From Mactra quadrangularis (taxonomy: Eukaryota; Mollusca; Bivalvia; Venerida; Mactridae), in the NCBI GenBank assembly GCA_025267735.1, contig CM046301.1:11406190-11470189 (forward strand): 64,000 bases of DNA, in the 5' to 3' direction. Below are positions 50,314 to 63,499 of this stretch, one piece after another. Within the stretch, counting starts at the first letter, position 1. Every line of letters begins with the position of its first letter. The position numbers were made by a program, and so were the translations under genes. The notes under the pieces were generated by a model that saw nothing but the letters and a program-made list of their open reading frames with translations, had not been told where the DNA came from and searched no databases.

Positions 50314-52899
50314 TATTAAAAGCAAATGGATTAATATGAAATTCACAGAATTGCAATGCCAACTTATTCAAGATAAATAAACTCTATAATGTACATGCAT
50401 ACGGTTGTTTGAAAATAGGTTTATGTTGTACTGATTAAGGAGATGAGCCCAAATGTTATAATGTCGAGCCTTGCTTCTTATTGCAACCGACGATTCAGTC
50501 ACTGTTTTGTGAACCAGTATATGACTAAGACCAGTCAACGTTATGTGTGAGACAAGAGAGAAAAGTAATTTGTTAGGTTAAACAACTTGAATCCAAGTCT
50601 CTTATTTCTGGCATGTACTACCACTCCCTCACATCAAACTATCTTTTGAAATCTATTGGTAGCTTATTGAAGCATTGACATCGACAAAGTCCCTCGAGTG
50701 ATTCTTTTACCTTAGTGAAGGTATTGTTTTTCCTAAATACAAAATTTATGTCATTAAACATTTCATACGGCACATTTGTATCCATTTTCCACGAGTAATT
50801 AAATCATTTCATAGATTGAATGAAATTAAAAACGCAAAAAAAGATTGTATTTAATAATTCAGTTGATGACAAAGTTAGTTCTCTTGACGACAGTATCGTT
50901 TCGATTCACTTGATTATCCAACGAGTCTAACTTTTCCTAGTTCAATTGGAAATTTTCAATACACTATCAAGCTTAATTAATAATGATTTAATATGAAATT
51001 ATGGAACAATCTAGATGGTTGATACATTTAGCAAGCCTTCTTCAATTATTTATAAGCAATTTCAGTCAAATTACACCGCATTATATATCATTAAGGCATA
51101 TTGAAAGAGCACCAGCACTATTGTCGAAGATAAATCATTCTACCGTAGTGTTCCCAAGAGAAAAGCAAGTAACTGTTCGTCGATGGTATTTCAGAAAAGC
51201 GGATAATTAAGAAAATTACTTTCTAGACCTTTTCAAATAGCGAAATAACATCTTTTATGGTTAAATGGATAAATAAGTAATATTGCCCGATCAAAAAGCA
51301 ATGGCGTCGGTAAAAGCTCCTCTGGTGTGCTTGTGGTCTGTATACACTAATTTGGTATGTCATTCACGAAAATGTCGAATATAAATGGGAAAAAACAGCA
51401 TCTATCATTCGCTAGTGTTTTCTAACATTGCTTTGATGTTTTTTATCAGATGTAGAATGTCTCGTGTGCCGGCGAACCATTGGTCTGTTGCTATATCGAA
51501 AACAATACGGTGTCACGAGAAACAAGCATGAAGGCAAAGGCCAAAATATCTAATTCAATCAAAGATATAACCATACCAATGGAAAAATAGATTCCACTTC
51601 ATTTGATTGAATTTTTCTTTATTATCATTTCCATTGTGATATGGTTTACATGGTTATAAATGGAATAACAGACCATGTCCTTTTGGAATGGAAAACTTCT
51701 GCTCGACATGTAAGTTTGTCCAAGAAATATGTGCACCTTTTCACAAAACTTCTTACGATAAAAGTTATCGTAAGTCAATTTCATAATTTTGCAGTTCAAG
51801 GTCAGATGCATAATAACAATAACTACCATATGATAATCAAAATGTATACATTATCTTACTTAGTTCTATAATATTTAGAATTGATTGGCCAATAAATGAC
51901 CGAATTATAAATGTTTCTGCTTTTGCTTTTGACTTGTGGCAATTTTTATCGTATACTTTTTGTGAAAAACACCACTGGTTAGGAAATCCGGTTTCTTCTT
52001 CTTCCTATTAAAGTGATTGGACCACTCTGGGGCATTGGCGATGCAATTGGTGATGGTACGAGGTATGTCATAAATAAAACAACAGTGTTGTAAATAGAGT
52101 ACAATCTATATAAACCAGCAGTGTTCCGTGTTACTTGAGTAATGCTCTTTTAGACAAGCATTGTTCCTTATCTGTTGAAGCCAACATTTTTTTGTTGCAA
52201 GTCTAACCAACGATCTTAACATTGACTCATATGTGCTTTGCTTAAATGAACCATAACTCAGTCATCCCTATTGCCACATGTATATTGTATTTAATGTGCA
52301 GCAAATATATGATTTTAGCAGTCATACTTATAACATAAACACCAAAATGGTTTTTAAGAAAAATATTACTTTAAGTTCCACTTCATAAACTAAATTGGTA
52401 CAATTTCAAATGCAACGCGTGCAAAACGCCATGTGTTGGATTATGAAAAACAAGCTTCGTTTTGCAGAGATCACACATATTTACCAAATGATTGATTTAA
52501 GAAGAATAGTGTCTCTTTATAAAATCTATTCCACTATTACGGCCATCGAATTTGATAGACCAAATAGTGGGACTTAACTGCACTTTGTACAGATAGTTAT
52601 TGTCTTGGGTTTAAGTGCATTTATAAACACGAAGTGATTCAAGGGCAGCGTATGTTGACAGAATTGTGAAAATTTTGTATAAAATCTAGTTTTCACAAAT
52701 TGAAAACCAATTGTATAAAGGTCAAGATAGACGAAAATTCACAAAATGATATGATAATTGGTAGGTCTTTAAGTCTAGTCAGAACTTATTATTCTAGCTC
52801 AACATTTCCTCTCTTTTCTCTCATCATAAAACAAGCCTAGAAAGAAACGATTCTCTCAACAATATTAATTATAGAACGAAGGATATAATCTACGAGGTG

Positions 52900-52958
52900 A
52901 CCTTTAAAGAACGCGGTGGTTGTCTCTCCTCGTGGAGAGATTGTTCTCGCTTAAAGGT
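52900..52958. other. Extended hairpin
   Basis: Three perfectly paired blocks nest around a TCGT loop: ACCTTTAA with TTAAAGGT (8 bp), AGAAC with GTTCT (5 bp), TCTCTCC with GGAGAGA (7 bp). Asymmetric internal loops separate them. It could be a structured RNA or a small fold-back element. Confidence 0.5.
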
Positions 52959-54300
52959 TGAGGTGGAGACGCGGTGTCTATACAATAATAAGACCACAAT
53001 AATGGCCGTGTGAATATAGAACTTATCATCGTGGAATGTGCTGGAATTATCATTTCGACAATTTGAGTTTTTATGATCTTAGAAATGCATGAGCGATGTT
53101 CCCAGAATTATGTTGCCCAATGATGAGTTTTTGTCGCTGTTTTAAGCTTCACAAGTAGGTAATAATAGACGTAAGTTGGCACAAAGTAGTTGTTGCTAAT
53201 TATGTTGGTATGTAATGTCATTGTTTTTAGTAATTCATAGTGCAAGAATAAAAGGATAATTTGCTATACAAACGCTCGTAGCTGTGACTTTCTGTGACCC
53301 AATCAGTGTCAACCGTGAGATAGTTTGTAGCGTTTTACTTCAGCATTTGCATTTTGCTCATGTAGGAGGACATCGATCTAGTAAACAGTTATTGTGTGAT
53401 GACAATGAACATTTTCAAGGCTATATATCTTGCTAATGACACGTTCACTACATCCAGTCCTCTGCATGCCTATATTTGGGCCCGAGGCTCAGAATTTCGT
53501 TTTCTACATATCAAATTGCAGCATCGTGCACATATTTATCGTTCATGGTACATAAGTGCAAACCAAAACGAACTGCAACATTTCCAACCGATACAAGCCG
53601 CAAAAGTTTGAGTATTGCAATCAGTTGCAATTAGGAAATTAATGTTTCTAAGATACTCTCGACCATACGTATTGATATGCAACAACAAATTCTTCCATGA
53701 GATGCAAATTGTCAACTTTTCCAACTTTTCCTCAGCAGTGCGAATATTGTTATTATTTCAACCAGTTAAGGAAGTTTCCGATACAATCAAACCTTCATCC
53801 AGTACTTGTAATGTTTTCATTGAACGAATTCAATTAGTTGTTGCATTTCTTGTACCGGAAGTTCATGGTGTGCATTATGGCGCGCATACGCAGCGGATGT
53901 GAGTTCATAGTCACTCTGGACGCTTGTCGGCGAGGCGCCATGCTAATTAACAACCATTAGCCGAGGGCAAAGTCCATCTTTTCACAGCCAGACAGTTTCT
54001 ACGGTAGAAAATATAGCGACGTTAAATAAATAGCTGAGAGAAACTCTTATAAATGATTGATATCGTGCCTGTTGTGCGTAAACAATTCCAAAATGTCTCC
54101 TGAAGGAATTATTATCTTTCAAGACAATTTCAATTGATTCCTATTCTCATAACGTCTCTTTCCTTCATGGCCTGAATGCTTTTAATCAATTATAGTACGA
54201 CTTGTCTGTCAGATAATTAATTTCTTCACTTTGGTATGACACATTAAATATTTCTTTTCCAGATTACCTGTGGAGACATTATTTCTACCGTTCCTACGGC

Positions 54301-54332
54301 GTTTATTGATTGCCATGACAACGTGGCACGTG
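54301..54332 (+). promoter_or_regulatory. RFX X-box-like motif adjacent to E-box
   Basis: ATTGCCATGACAAC (54309-54322) differs little from the RFX X-box GTTGCCATGGCAAC. CACGTG (54327-54332) follows five bases later, and GTTTATTGAT, a forkhead-like element, precedes it. The surrounding 53870-54450 is less AT-rich than its neighbours. No target gene is visible. Confidence 0.35.
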
Positions 54333-56311
54333 GCATTCGTGTGTTTGCGGCGAATTGTGGGACAAAAATTGCCCGGATTTAGAAATGTTTGCCCAAGTCT
54401 CGTCTTAAGTCTCGCGCTGTGTCCGAGATTTCAACAATAACATGTATGATCTTAAAAATTGAGCGTCGGAATAGCACAATGCACTTCTATAATAAAAGTT
54501 TTTAATTATTTATTAAATTGATATTGAAGATAAATTTATGGTATCTAAAATGTGTCTCTTGGTGACTGGCTTTAATTGTTTGTCATTTATAGATTTAGTC
54601 ACTACAGAGAAGCTGCACGCTGGTAATGACTTGTAAAGTGATCATACGCTATTTTATTATTTATGTACTGTCCTCGGCTAATATCCCATTACTTTATTGC
54701 GGTCAGAAAATGAAATATTAAAACTTAGCACTTCGTCTCACGTAAACTCTCAACAATGTCCAATAAACCTGTCAGAAAAGGTAGCGTCTAATTGGTTATG
54801 ACATTGGACTTGAGATAGTTATCTATTTTACATGGAAGCCAGTTTCACGAGGCTTTGCTGCTTCTGACGCGTGGGTATCTCAAGCATCAACTTATAGTTA
54901 ATTCTTAAAGTCACTACATGTATACAGTGAATGAAGATATATGCATTAACAACAGAGACTTTAACACTGTTTTACAACCCCGAAGTTATCATAATATAAC
55001 ATGCATTAGAGACACAATAAACAGTTCAAGCCATTCTGCTTTAGCATTTCAGTTTGACTAAGTGTCCATTTCTTAAAAAAGCGGGGATTTATAAGAGCAC
55101 ACAACATTCATTTATACGCTAATGTTCAATAAACCTGAGCAAAAAGTTTTAAAGCTTAATTATGTAATTAATTCTGTGTAAGTTTTTTCTTTAATAAGAC
55201 TTCATCTTATATATACTGTGATCAAAACCATTGTTTTAAGTATTGAACACCAAATTCTACTTTCGGGTTCGATCTACTTTCACTTTGAAATGCAGTAAAT
55301 AACAAAAACGTATTTAAGCAATATTTGCATGTATTTAAAAACCCTTCAGTAGAGGTGTTTAAAATAGATAAATGTTAATTTATGAAATTATGGTGGGGCT
55401 TTTATAGGTTTGGTTCAAATTGAAGAAAATGGTTTACATCGATCTCAAAAGAAAATCTTACTCTATCTAAAAAAACATTAAACAATTCATTTAGGTTAGT
55501 TGGCCATCAGCCCCAGCACATACATACAACTGTATTTCTTCATTTCGTCGTTTAAGCCTTTGTCAAGCATCAAGCGTGATACTTTTGATGGTAATTATTG
55601 ATAAGCCACTTGATAACTTCACCAATACTGACTAATTTACTGAAATAATTGTTGGAATAATTGTAAGCCACCATATACGACCTACAGTTAGGACCACTAA
55701 AATGGTTGTTCTTAATAGGCGGAATGGTCTAAATATAGGAACTATTTCTAATTTTAAGCATTTGGGACTAAAATTTGTCAAATGATTTCATAATTTTGCA
55801 ATGAACAATATTGTATATTTAGCGGAACTTTACTGGAATTGTTTGAAGTTACAAAAAAACTAAAACCGGATCTTGTCCGGACAGGGCAAAAAGTTCGGTT
55901 TTCTGAGGATTCCGGTTTTCAAAGGTTTACACTGAGTCATTGATTTTACCTCATTCAGAACACCTCTACAATTTATTGAACGAATAGTCTCGAAAGGATT
56001 CGCCGGTTGGGGATCCACCGATAGTACTAGGTATTTTCTACATACGCGAGGCGAATCACAGGCGAAACACGTACGGTTATGCAAACTAGTTTTGTCGTAA
56101 ACACAAAGGGTTTGTAAATACATTTCTTTCACAATATATGTGATTATACATTGTTCAGCGAATATCAGTAAATCGTGCATTTCAAATTTGTAGACCAAAT
56201 TCGAGTCATTTATCATCGCCTAAACGATCGTGGATTTGTTTACTTCAACGCCGGTTGAAGTATTTTGTCTGCGCATGTGACGCAAAGGGTTTTCCAATAT
56301 GGCGTCTAAAT

Positions 56312-56371
56312 ATGTCCGATGTTAATCCTAGTGCATGGCAGAGGAGTTCCGAATGGAGTTTATATGTATCT
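56312..56371 (+). CDS. Orphan candidate first exon (20 codons plus donor)
   Basis: ATG opens 20 codons (MSDVNPSAWQRSSEW then SLYVS) that end at TCT|GTAAGAAAG, a good donor. It lies just after a CpG-containing stretch with CCAATATGGCG. No convincing downstream exon was found before the window end; an acceptor at about 57125 gives only a short open continuation. It could be chance. Confidence 0.15.
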
Positions 56372-57380
56372 GTAAGAAAGCAAAACATTACGTTGTCTAT
56401 CCACACATGTTTATTTAGATTATCATTGACTGTCATCTTATAGCCCTAAGCCTCATTTACAATACTGCTTAATTACTTTTGGTTGTAGCCTAAGGTACCC
56501 GACACAGTTCAGAACCGCCAAAAGATACGAGTAAACATTGTAAGATGTACATCACCGATAATTGGAGAAATTTACTAGGTTGGTCACGTGACCCATTTTT
56601 TTGGCCATGAATGATCTTAATTCAAAAGAATTCTAACACATGCATTAATCTTTTCTCTGTTACTTTGCATTTACAAATGTATTTGTATATTAATGTTTTA
56701 AGGGAAGTTGATTGAAGAAAAGGGTTGCTGACGCTATCGTCTGCTTTTCCGTTAAAAAAGATGTGCTCAAAACGACATAACTCGTACACGCTTTATACCA
56801 AAGCTTTCTGGTTACATGGTGTTTCCCCATGTTTAGTAGCGGGCTGTAGCAAATCCCCATTAAAATTTGTCGCGGACGATTACATTAGGCCGTGCGTGCG
56901 CATTCAAGGAATAATAACTTCTTAAATTAATACAGTTCGCATAACGCGTAACAAGCAGACGATATGTCGTTTGTGCAATTGAAGTATATCAAATCAAGCT
57001 TATATTCTAAGGGAAAGTTCATTGTTTCGCCTCTGTTATATTTATTCTATCAAAATCCCATGTCCGACAGCGCTATTAGCGCTTTGATTTTTTGTAGCGT
57101 CTTATTGTCATGTTTTTAAATTTCAGGTGGTAAACACACATAAAACTATGATGTGTACATGTAATATAATATTACAGATATTCTTTTGATTTGATTCCCC
57201 GTCGTGAAAAAACGTTTAAATCTCCACGTGTAAGATTTAAGAATATTGGATTAAAATGTCTAAGTTATTACGCAGTTTGTGTCTTATGGCCAATTATTTT
57301 TGAACTTGAACTTGACGACTGTCTTCAGCGCGAGGTCATATTACTCTCACGTGAAGCTAAGATATAGAACATGTATTTTA

Positions 57381-57442
57381 TTGGTTTGTTTGTTTGTTTG
57401 TTTGGGTTTTACGGCGCACCAACACAAAAAGGTCATATCGCG
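57381..57442 (-). mobile_element. SINE tail fragment (family B-like)
   Basis: TTGTTTGTTTGTTTGGG followed by TTTTACGGCGCACC and AAAAAGGTCATATCGCG is the reverse complement of the tail module seen at 32382. Confidence 0.5.
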
Positions 57443-57586
57443 CCGAAAGCAATCAATGATACTATTAATTCAAACGATATTAATGATGTGAAGCTCGTAT
57501 TTTCATTGGACACCAATATATATTATATACACTGAAGTAAAAGCGGTCCGCTGAAGCTAAACGGGGTTATTTTGTCATAAGATTGC

Positions 57587-57805
57587 ATGGGAACATTTAC
57601 CTATTCCCTTAAAATACATACCGAGAGGTACTCTCGCAATAATATTCTCAGAAATGAAGGACATTGTCAGATTTGCAAACTTTTGGAAATTGACGATGAA
57701 TACCATTGGTCATTAGGACTCATTACCTGTCCAGTTTATTTAAACATCCGTAAACTTTATATTAAACCTTATTTTCTTAATACACCTAGCATATTGATAA
57801 ATTAA
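57587..57805 (+). pseudogene. LINE C-terminal fragment (zinc-knuckle-like end of a reverse transcriptase ORF)
   Basis: The 72-codon ORF reads HCQICKLLEIDDEYHWSLG, then CPVYLNIRKLYIKPYF and LNTPSIL. A Cys-x2-Cys ... His ... CPVY-x2-IR-x3-IKPYF pattern is typical of the last part of non-LTR retrotransposon ORF2 proteins in molluscs. No RT or endonuclease domain is present, so it is a 5'-truncated relic. A SINE lies immediately downstream. Confidence 0.7.
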
Positions 57806-57812
57806 TGAACTC

Positions 57813-58103
57813 TTAACCCGAATCGGTTGTGCAGTAGATAGCGCGCCTGGATTTCGAATCTAGTGTCCCGAAGGGGGTAGGGTTTCGAATCTCACCGGGG
57901 GTGGGCTATACCCTTCCATAAAAAATGGACAATAATGTCAATTTTCTACCATTAATAAGGTTTATGGAGAAGTTTCCGGCCTTGTGGAAGAGTAGGTGAG
58001 TACTGATTATAGACAAGGGTCCAGGAAAGCTAGGTTAGGGTGCGTCGGACGCCGTAAATAACATAAAACTTGTGTTGACACGGCGTTAAACCTAATATAA
58101 AAG
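57813..58103 (+). mobile_element. Full-length SINE, family A, second copy
   Basis: It has the same head, body (TTCCGGCCTTGTGGAAG) and tail (GTGTTGACACGGCGTTAA) as the copy at 32704. The 13-bp target-site duplication AATTAATGAACTC lies at 57800-57812 and 58104-58116. It landed immediately next to the LINE relic that ends at 57805. Confidence 0.9.
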
Positions 58104-61100
58104 AATTAATGAACTCCTAATATAGTATATTTTGTGTTAAAATTTGCACTGTGCTGTAAGAAAGCAAGTTGCATGATGCAGAAGCAATGTTTTAAATACT
58201 CCAGGTTAAGTACAATGTATATGTATACAACATGTACTCCTAACAGTAATTATTGCCGATTACATGTACATTTCAATTTTCAAGTAATGCACTTTTGTTA
58301 AATTTGTTATTTGTTTTTGTATGTTAATAATTTGAAGTACTGATTTCATATCTTCGCGATTTCATACCAAAACCTTGACATTGACTTTGTATGTACTTGT
58401 ATGATATTACAACTGGGTTATATGTACACGTTCCTTCAATCAAGTGCTGTTCTTAAAGTTCCACGCTGAGTTGTGACGTTGTTTTGTTTTTGCTTTATGG
58501 CTGACGTAAATTTTTGACCTACATTGTTAACAACCAATGGAAATATCGGATTTACAAAATTCTATGGAAATGTCAAGTTTACTAAATTCTTAATCTTCCG
58601 TGCTAGAAGACAATTACGCTCAAGTCAAAACACGATTGACATGAAATCCTAGCAAAGGTAATACCATTAAAACTATCGGCAATGTCCTTCACCCGTAATG
58701 TCAACATGAAGTCGCTAGTAGTTCAATCTCTGGTAATAAAATCAGTCACGTAATGCGTTTTTTCCTCTGGATAAATAATATCTTGTAATCGAGAGATACG
58801 TCTATTTGAAAACACTTTTCTCGTGTCTCAAGTGGCAACACCGATGAAGAAATCGAAGAATGCTTAATGGCGGGAGAAAAGGAAAATCGGAGAAAAGGAA
58901 TATGGTGGCTGATCAGAAGTGCAGGAAATGAAGAGGTTTTTTGATATTTTTCATTCGCTTTTAATGGGTTTTCTGTGACAAGACTACTGACAGGTATAAG
59001 TTATAGTATTCAATCTTACCTAAAAGGGATCGTAAAATCATTGTTTCACTTTTCAAATCTCGCGGGACCACGTGGTGATATTACTTCGCAGATACAAGTT
59101 AGAGATAGGAAAGCAGTGGTGATTAATTTCTCTTAAATTATTGCTCAGTGAAGTAAATTCTCTTTCACCAATATTAAAAGCTTTCTACGACATTAAAATC
59201 TCATCGTCTTGACGACAAGCTTGTCATATTTTAGAATTGTCGTCTGCTGTAAAAACGCTTTTTTGTCTTTCAGGTTTTTGTCTTTCATGAAATGTTTTAC
59301 GACTGTTCCAACAAAACCTGCCTTTTGTTTTAACTTTTCATGCAAGGTGTTTTTTTTAAAGATAGGACGTGTGGTGCACAGCAGCAGCGACTAGGAATGC
59401 CGCGGTTCACTCAACTCATGACTCGGCTGGTTTTACCGCGGCATGGTAGCCGCGGTTCGGTTCGTATATCATGGTTCACAAAAACTATCAATGATCTTCA
59501 GCAACAACTCATACGGTAATCATACACTTGTAATTCGCCGAGCATCGAGTGGTTACGACCAAGTGGTTACGACAGGTAGTCATTAGATGGCCAACTACAA
59601 GTTGGTTCGAATCTCGTGCAAAACCATCTCGTTTATTATTTCTTTTCTACGAAATTTATCCTACTAGCTCAGTACTGTGGGGACAGAATGTTGTCTCGAA
59701 AGTGCTTAATCTATGCTGTTAGAAATTGTTTCACAATTGACCTGATAAACTGAACTAGTATACACCAATGACAACAATGCATTTTTTTCTCAAAAATTGC
59801 AACCGTGACAAATGTTTTACTCGGATTATAGTTTTTGGGCACGTGGTTAGACCGAACTGCGAATTCTGAGAATGTGTTAAAAATTTCCTACTACTTTACT
59901 CAATTATTTATTAATTATCAGAACTGCAACCTGAACAGGGGAAAAATGAAGTTTATGTAAAAGGTTTGATGTTATCAGTTAAATGAACATTTATTAAAAA
60001 TCTTTAATAAAATATAATACAAAATTGATACACTGATAGTATTTATTTTTTTTATTACCAATGATTCAATGAAATTCGATCTACCTTTTTATTATTTTTA
60101 AATTAATTATTACGAAGGTTTGTTTTCAGCGAATGCTGTTCGCCCATTCGGAAAACCACTCGGGTGCATCTCTAAACTGACAATCAACGAACAGTGTGTG
60201 GCGCAGCTACTGCCGAGTCGTTCCGAATGGCTGTTCGATCGCTAATTTCATTCATTTATTTGCCATGATTTTTTTAACACTGAAAGAAGATACATGTACA
60301 TGAAAGAGTTTTATATCAGGTTATGTATTTTATGTTCTTTAAATAATTGACTCACCTATCAAAAGCTAAAGCACGTATGTATCATTTTACTGATTTAAAC
60401 CAGGGATTCTATATAACAGGGATTTGTAACGAAGCTAGTGGGTTTTTTTTAATTTTCTCGGTCGTCACTGTCTATAACTGGCTGAAGCAGGCTGTACAAA
60501 CTATTCCAGAGTCTAAAAACTTGATTTATGTTATTACATGTCTTCCATGCAACTTGAGAATGTTTCTGAAGTTTTTGACAAAAAAATGTTGCAATTATGA
60601 CCGAAAATATGACTATAGGTGATGTACAATGGGGCTAAAAATAGCAGATCGGCGGGAAAATGCATTAATTTGTGAAACAGTCTGTGAGCGTAATTTACCT
60701 CAAAATCATATAGAAACACAAATTCCTTACATTTTAGTCAATATGAATGGTACTGGTACAAAATTTCATGTGAATATCTTTATTTAAACTTGTTATACTT
60801 GTTTTCCGTTTTGGCCGAAATAATAGCGACGAAAGTTGATGAAAATCTATTATATTTACTTATCGTTACAAATCCCTGTTTAAACAGGCCACTTTGACAT
60901 TCAATATGATTCATAAACCGTGCAGTATGTACGTTGCAAATTGTATGCCGGTATGCTGTTTTTTTTTCAATAAAATATTTTCAAACAAACTAAATTGTTC
61001 GTTTTTTAAAATGCTTAATCTCTTATATGGTTTTCATGAATCAGACCATGTTTGTAATCGCAATGTTTACAGGAACGCCCTGTAACTTCAACGTTTTTTA

Positions 61101-63499
61101 AATCGGGAACATATTTTGACGGTTTAAAATCACCAATTAACCAATACAAAGAACAAGTTACTTTATATCTCAAAATGGTTCTAAGATGTATACACAGAAT
61201 AGCAAACTAATACCTTTGTTAAAATTCATAATTCACAAACCATCGAACGTGTTGAGTTACCCCCCTTTAGCTGATATTAAACTTTGCCGGCAATAAATTT
61301 GCTTGACAGTAAATGATACTGTTTTTTCCATATATTATGTATAGCAAAAATGATATATAGTTATTGTATGTTATAGACATGACCTAAGCCTAAGTTAAGT
61401 AGCGCGTGTGACGGGAATGCTGATCAGCATCAAATGAGTAATTTTTATTTGTGACAGACTTCCCGCCATTTATGACATTTTTTCACTCGTTGTATTCTTG
61501 ACATATATCTAAATAAGCAAAAGAATATTTAACTTCATCATTCGAAATAACATTAACATGTCTTTCATCCGTGCAAGTATGTCAATAAAGAAATCCAGAC
61601 GTGTTCGTAGATGGAACTAATTTGCCCCATATAATCACAAAATTAATTGATATTTTACGCAAAAATATACAAAATACATCTAAATAACGTCACGTTTTTC
61701 CATTACTTTTATGGCTGTAATTAGCGTAGATCGTGGTCCAATTATCACACATTCTTACTGAGAATTTGTCATAATATAATAATCATTTATTAAACAAGTA
61801 TTTTTTCCATAGAATGCCTGTGGAAATGATATTGGCATGGCAATGGAGTATTGTATGATTAACGCATTCTTCAAGTCATAAAACTCGACAATTTTCCCAT
61901 GATGTCATGAATCATTCTATTGTTGACAAAATATATCATATGTCACCCTAGTAGATGATGTGAAGCAAGCAAAATACAGGAAACACTATTCCTTATTGTT
62001 TTTGACATGCGCATCAAATGTTTCAAAACCATTGGGAGAATTTATACATTTTATATATACAAAAATAACGAACAAAGACAACACGCGCCCTTTTTCGTTG
62101 TTTAAACCGTTAAGGTTTTTGACACATTTGTAAAAGACTAATCAGAAAGTTGATAAAGGTTAAAGAGATATAGGGAGTAAGCCTGGGAAAAAAGGATATC
62201 GTCAACATAAATAAACAGTTCTTGATGAAATTTGTCGCACGTTTTGGACTAAAGGGTAATTTGTCAATCTAGAAGAAGAATACAATACGTTCATTGCCAA
62301 TTAACATCGTATAAGATATATTGAAGATTAGGACAGAATAGAACGAAATGTGTTCAAAGGTCGCTTCAATGATTCTGTATTTCATACCTACCAACGTTCT
62401 GATATGTCTTACTTTAGAATTGAAATCATGTGACAATTAAAAGAAGACGCGAAGAGATTATACATGTCGGAATCTAAATTACTAAACAGAACGAATTTTG
62501 ATTATATGACTTGCGCTATTTGTTACGTTGTTTGTGTTGTTATTTTTGCATTTGTAAATTGATGTGAAATGTACAAATCAGAAATAAACTATTGTGTATA
62601 CATTGTATTTTCTGTTCTGCTACACTACTAAACTTTAGACCTTTTTATCTAACAAATATGGCAAAAATAGTACATTTATCAAACATCTGTCCATTGCAAA
62701 AAAAACCAGACAGATAAAATGGTATGTACATTGCTAAAACCAAAATGTAACAAAAATCATAATAGGAAGAAAGATGTATGGATAAACTTCCGTCAAATCG
62801 TCAAGTTGTATGTAAATATTTTATACAATTTACATGTAATATAAAAAATCATAAAGATCAAATAAGATAAAATTACAATTAAAATACTTTAATTTTACGC
62901 TGTTAGCTAAGAATATTTATTTGGTAATTTAGGGGTATAGCTCGCCGAACCACTTTCCTTGATAGTTTTCTGTCTTACATAGATCTACTCGCCTCCCCCA
63001 TTACAAAGCGTCGAAAACTTAGCCCTCTTCGAATGCAGTTCATTATTCTCGCAATGGTTAAGAGATCTGCTGGTACGAGGCTACTGGAATCGAATATGAC
63101 ACGTTGGACTTTAAGCCGAGCATGCTAGATTGCTAACCTTTGAAACTCGACTACAAAGTAAGGTTTGAAATGAGACAGGCGTTAGTAAAAATATAAAAAA
63201 AAACACGATTGTGAAAATAGTTTCACGTTGCTGTTAAGTCGAACATACTAGGATCGACTCGATATTTCCGTATCGTAAAAGTTTTTGAAGGCTTAGCATA
63301 GAAAGGGACATAACTGACCTAATAGTTGAATTCCCAAATGTCATATATTTAGCAAATAATATAATCAAATACATTATACACAAATGTACAAAAGTTAACC
63401 AAAGGTTTGGAAAAAAGATAATCGGGATTTAAATACTGCGGTATCGAGAGTATGTACAACGCCTGGTATGTTCATCCTTCCGTGGCTACCTCGGGCAGT
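58104..63499. other. Gene-poor stretch near the right end
   Basis: Apart from a tRNA-related SINE (59535-59765) nothing is recognised. A short ORF starts MAGEKENRRK at 58868 but has no good donor. An E-box palindrome CCACGTGG lies near 59069, and an E2F-like TTCCCGCC lies near 61460. These are single motifs without other support. Confidence 0.5.
59535..59765 (+). mobile_element. tRNA-related SINE (family D)
   Basis: The B-box-like GGTTCGAATCTC at 59603-59614 is followed by a body CCTACTAGCTCAGTACTG, AGTGCTTAATCTA and TTGTTTCACA. The body recurs at 24700-24808. Confidence 0.6.

Larger units (their letters stand above)
48420..56200. other. Gene-poor stretch
   Basis: No conserved gene was recognised. 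Items seen: a SINE-like repeat (50086-50313), a half copy of the 37.4-kb MITE family (about 51840-51985), a structured hairpin (52900-52958), and a GC-richer section (53870-54450) with an X-box and E-boxes that may be regulatory. The 118-codon minus-strand ORF at 55860-56216 is discussed under rejected items. Confidence 0.55.

Noticed and set aside
55860..56216. 118-codon minus-strand ORF
   Set aside because: It is the second longest ORF, but the composition shows no domain. Part of it (about 55860-56040) resembles the diverged non-coding repeat at 38310-38480, where the frame is broken. Probably an open stretch in a repeat.
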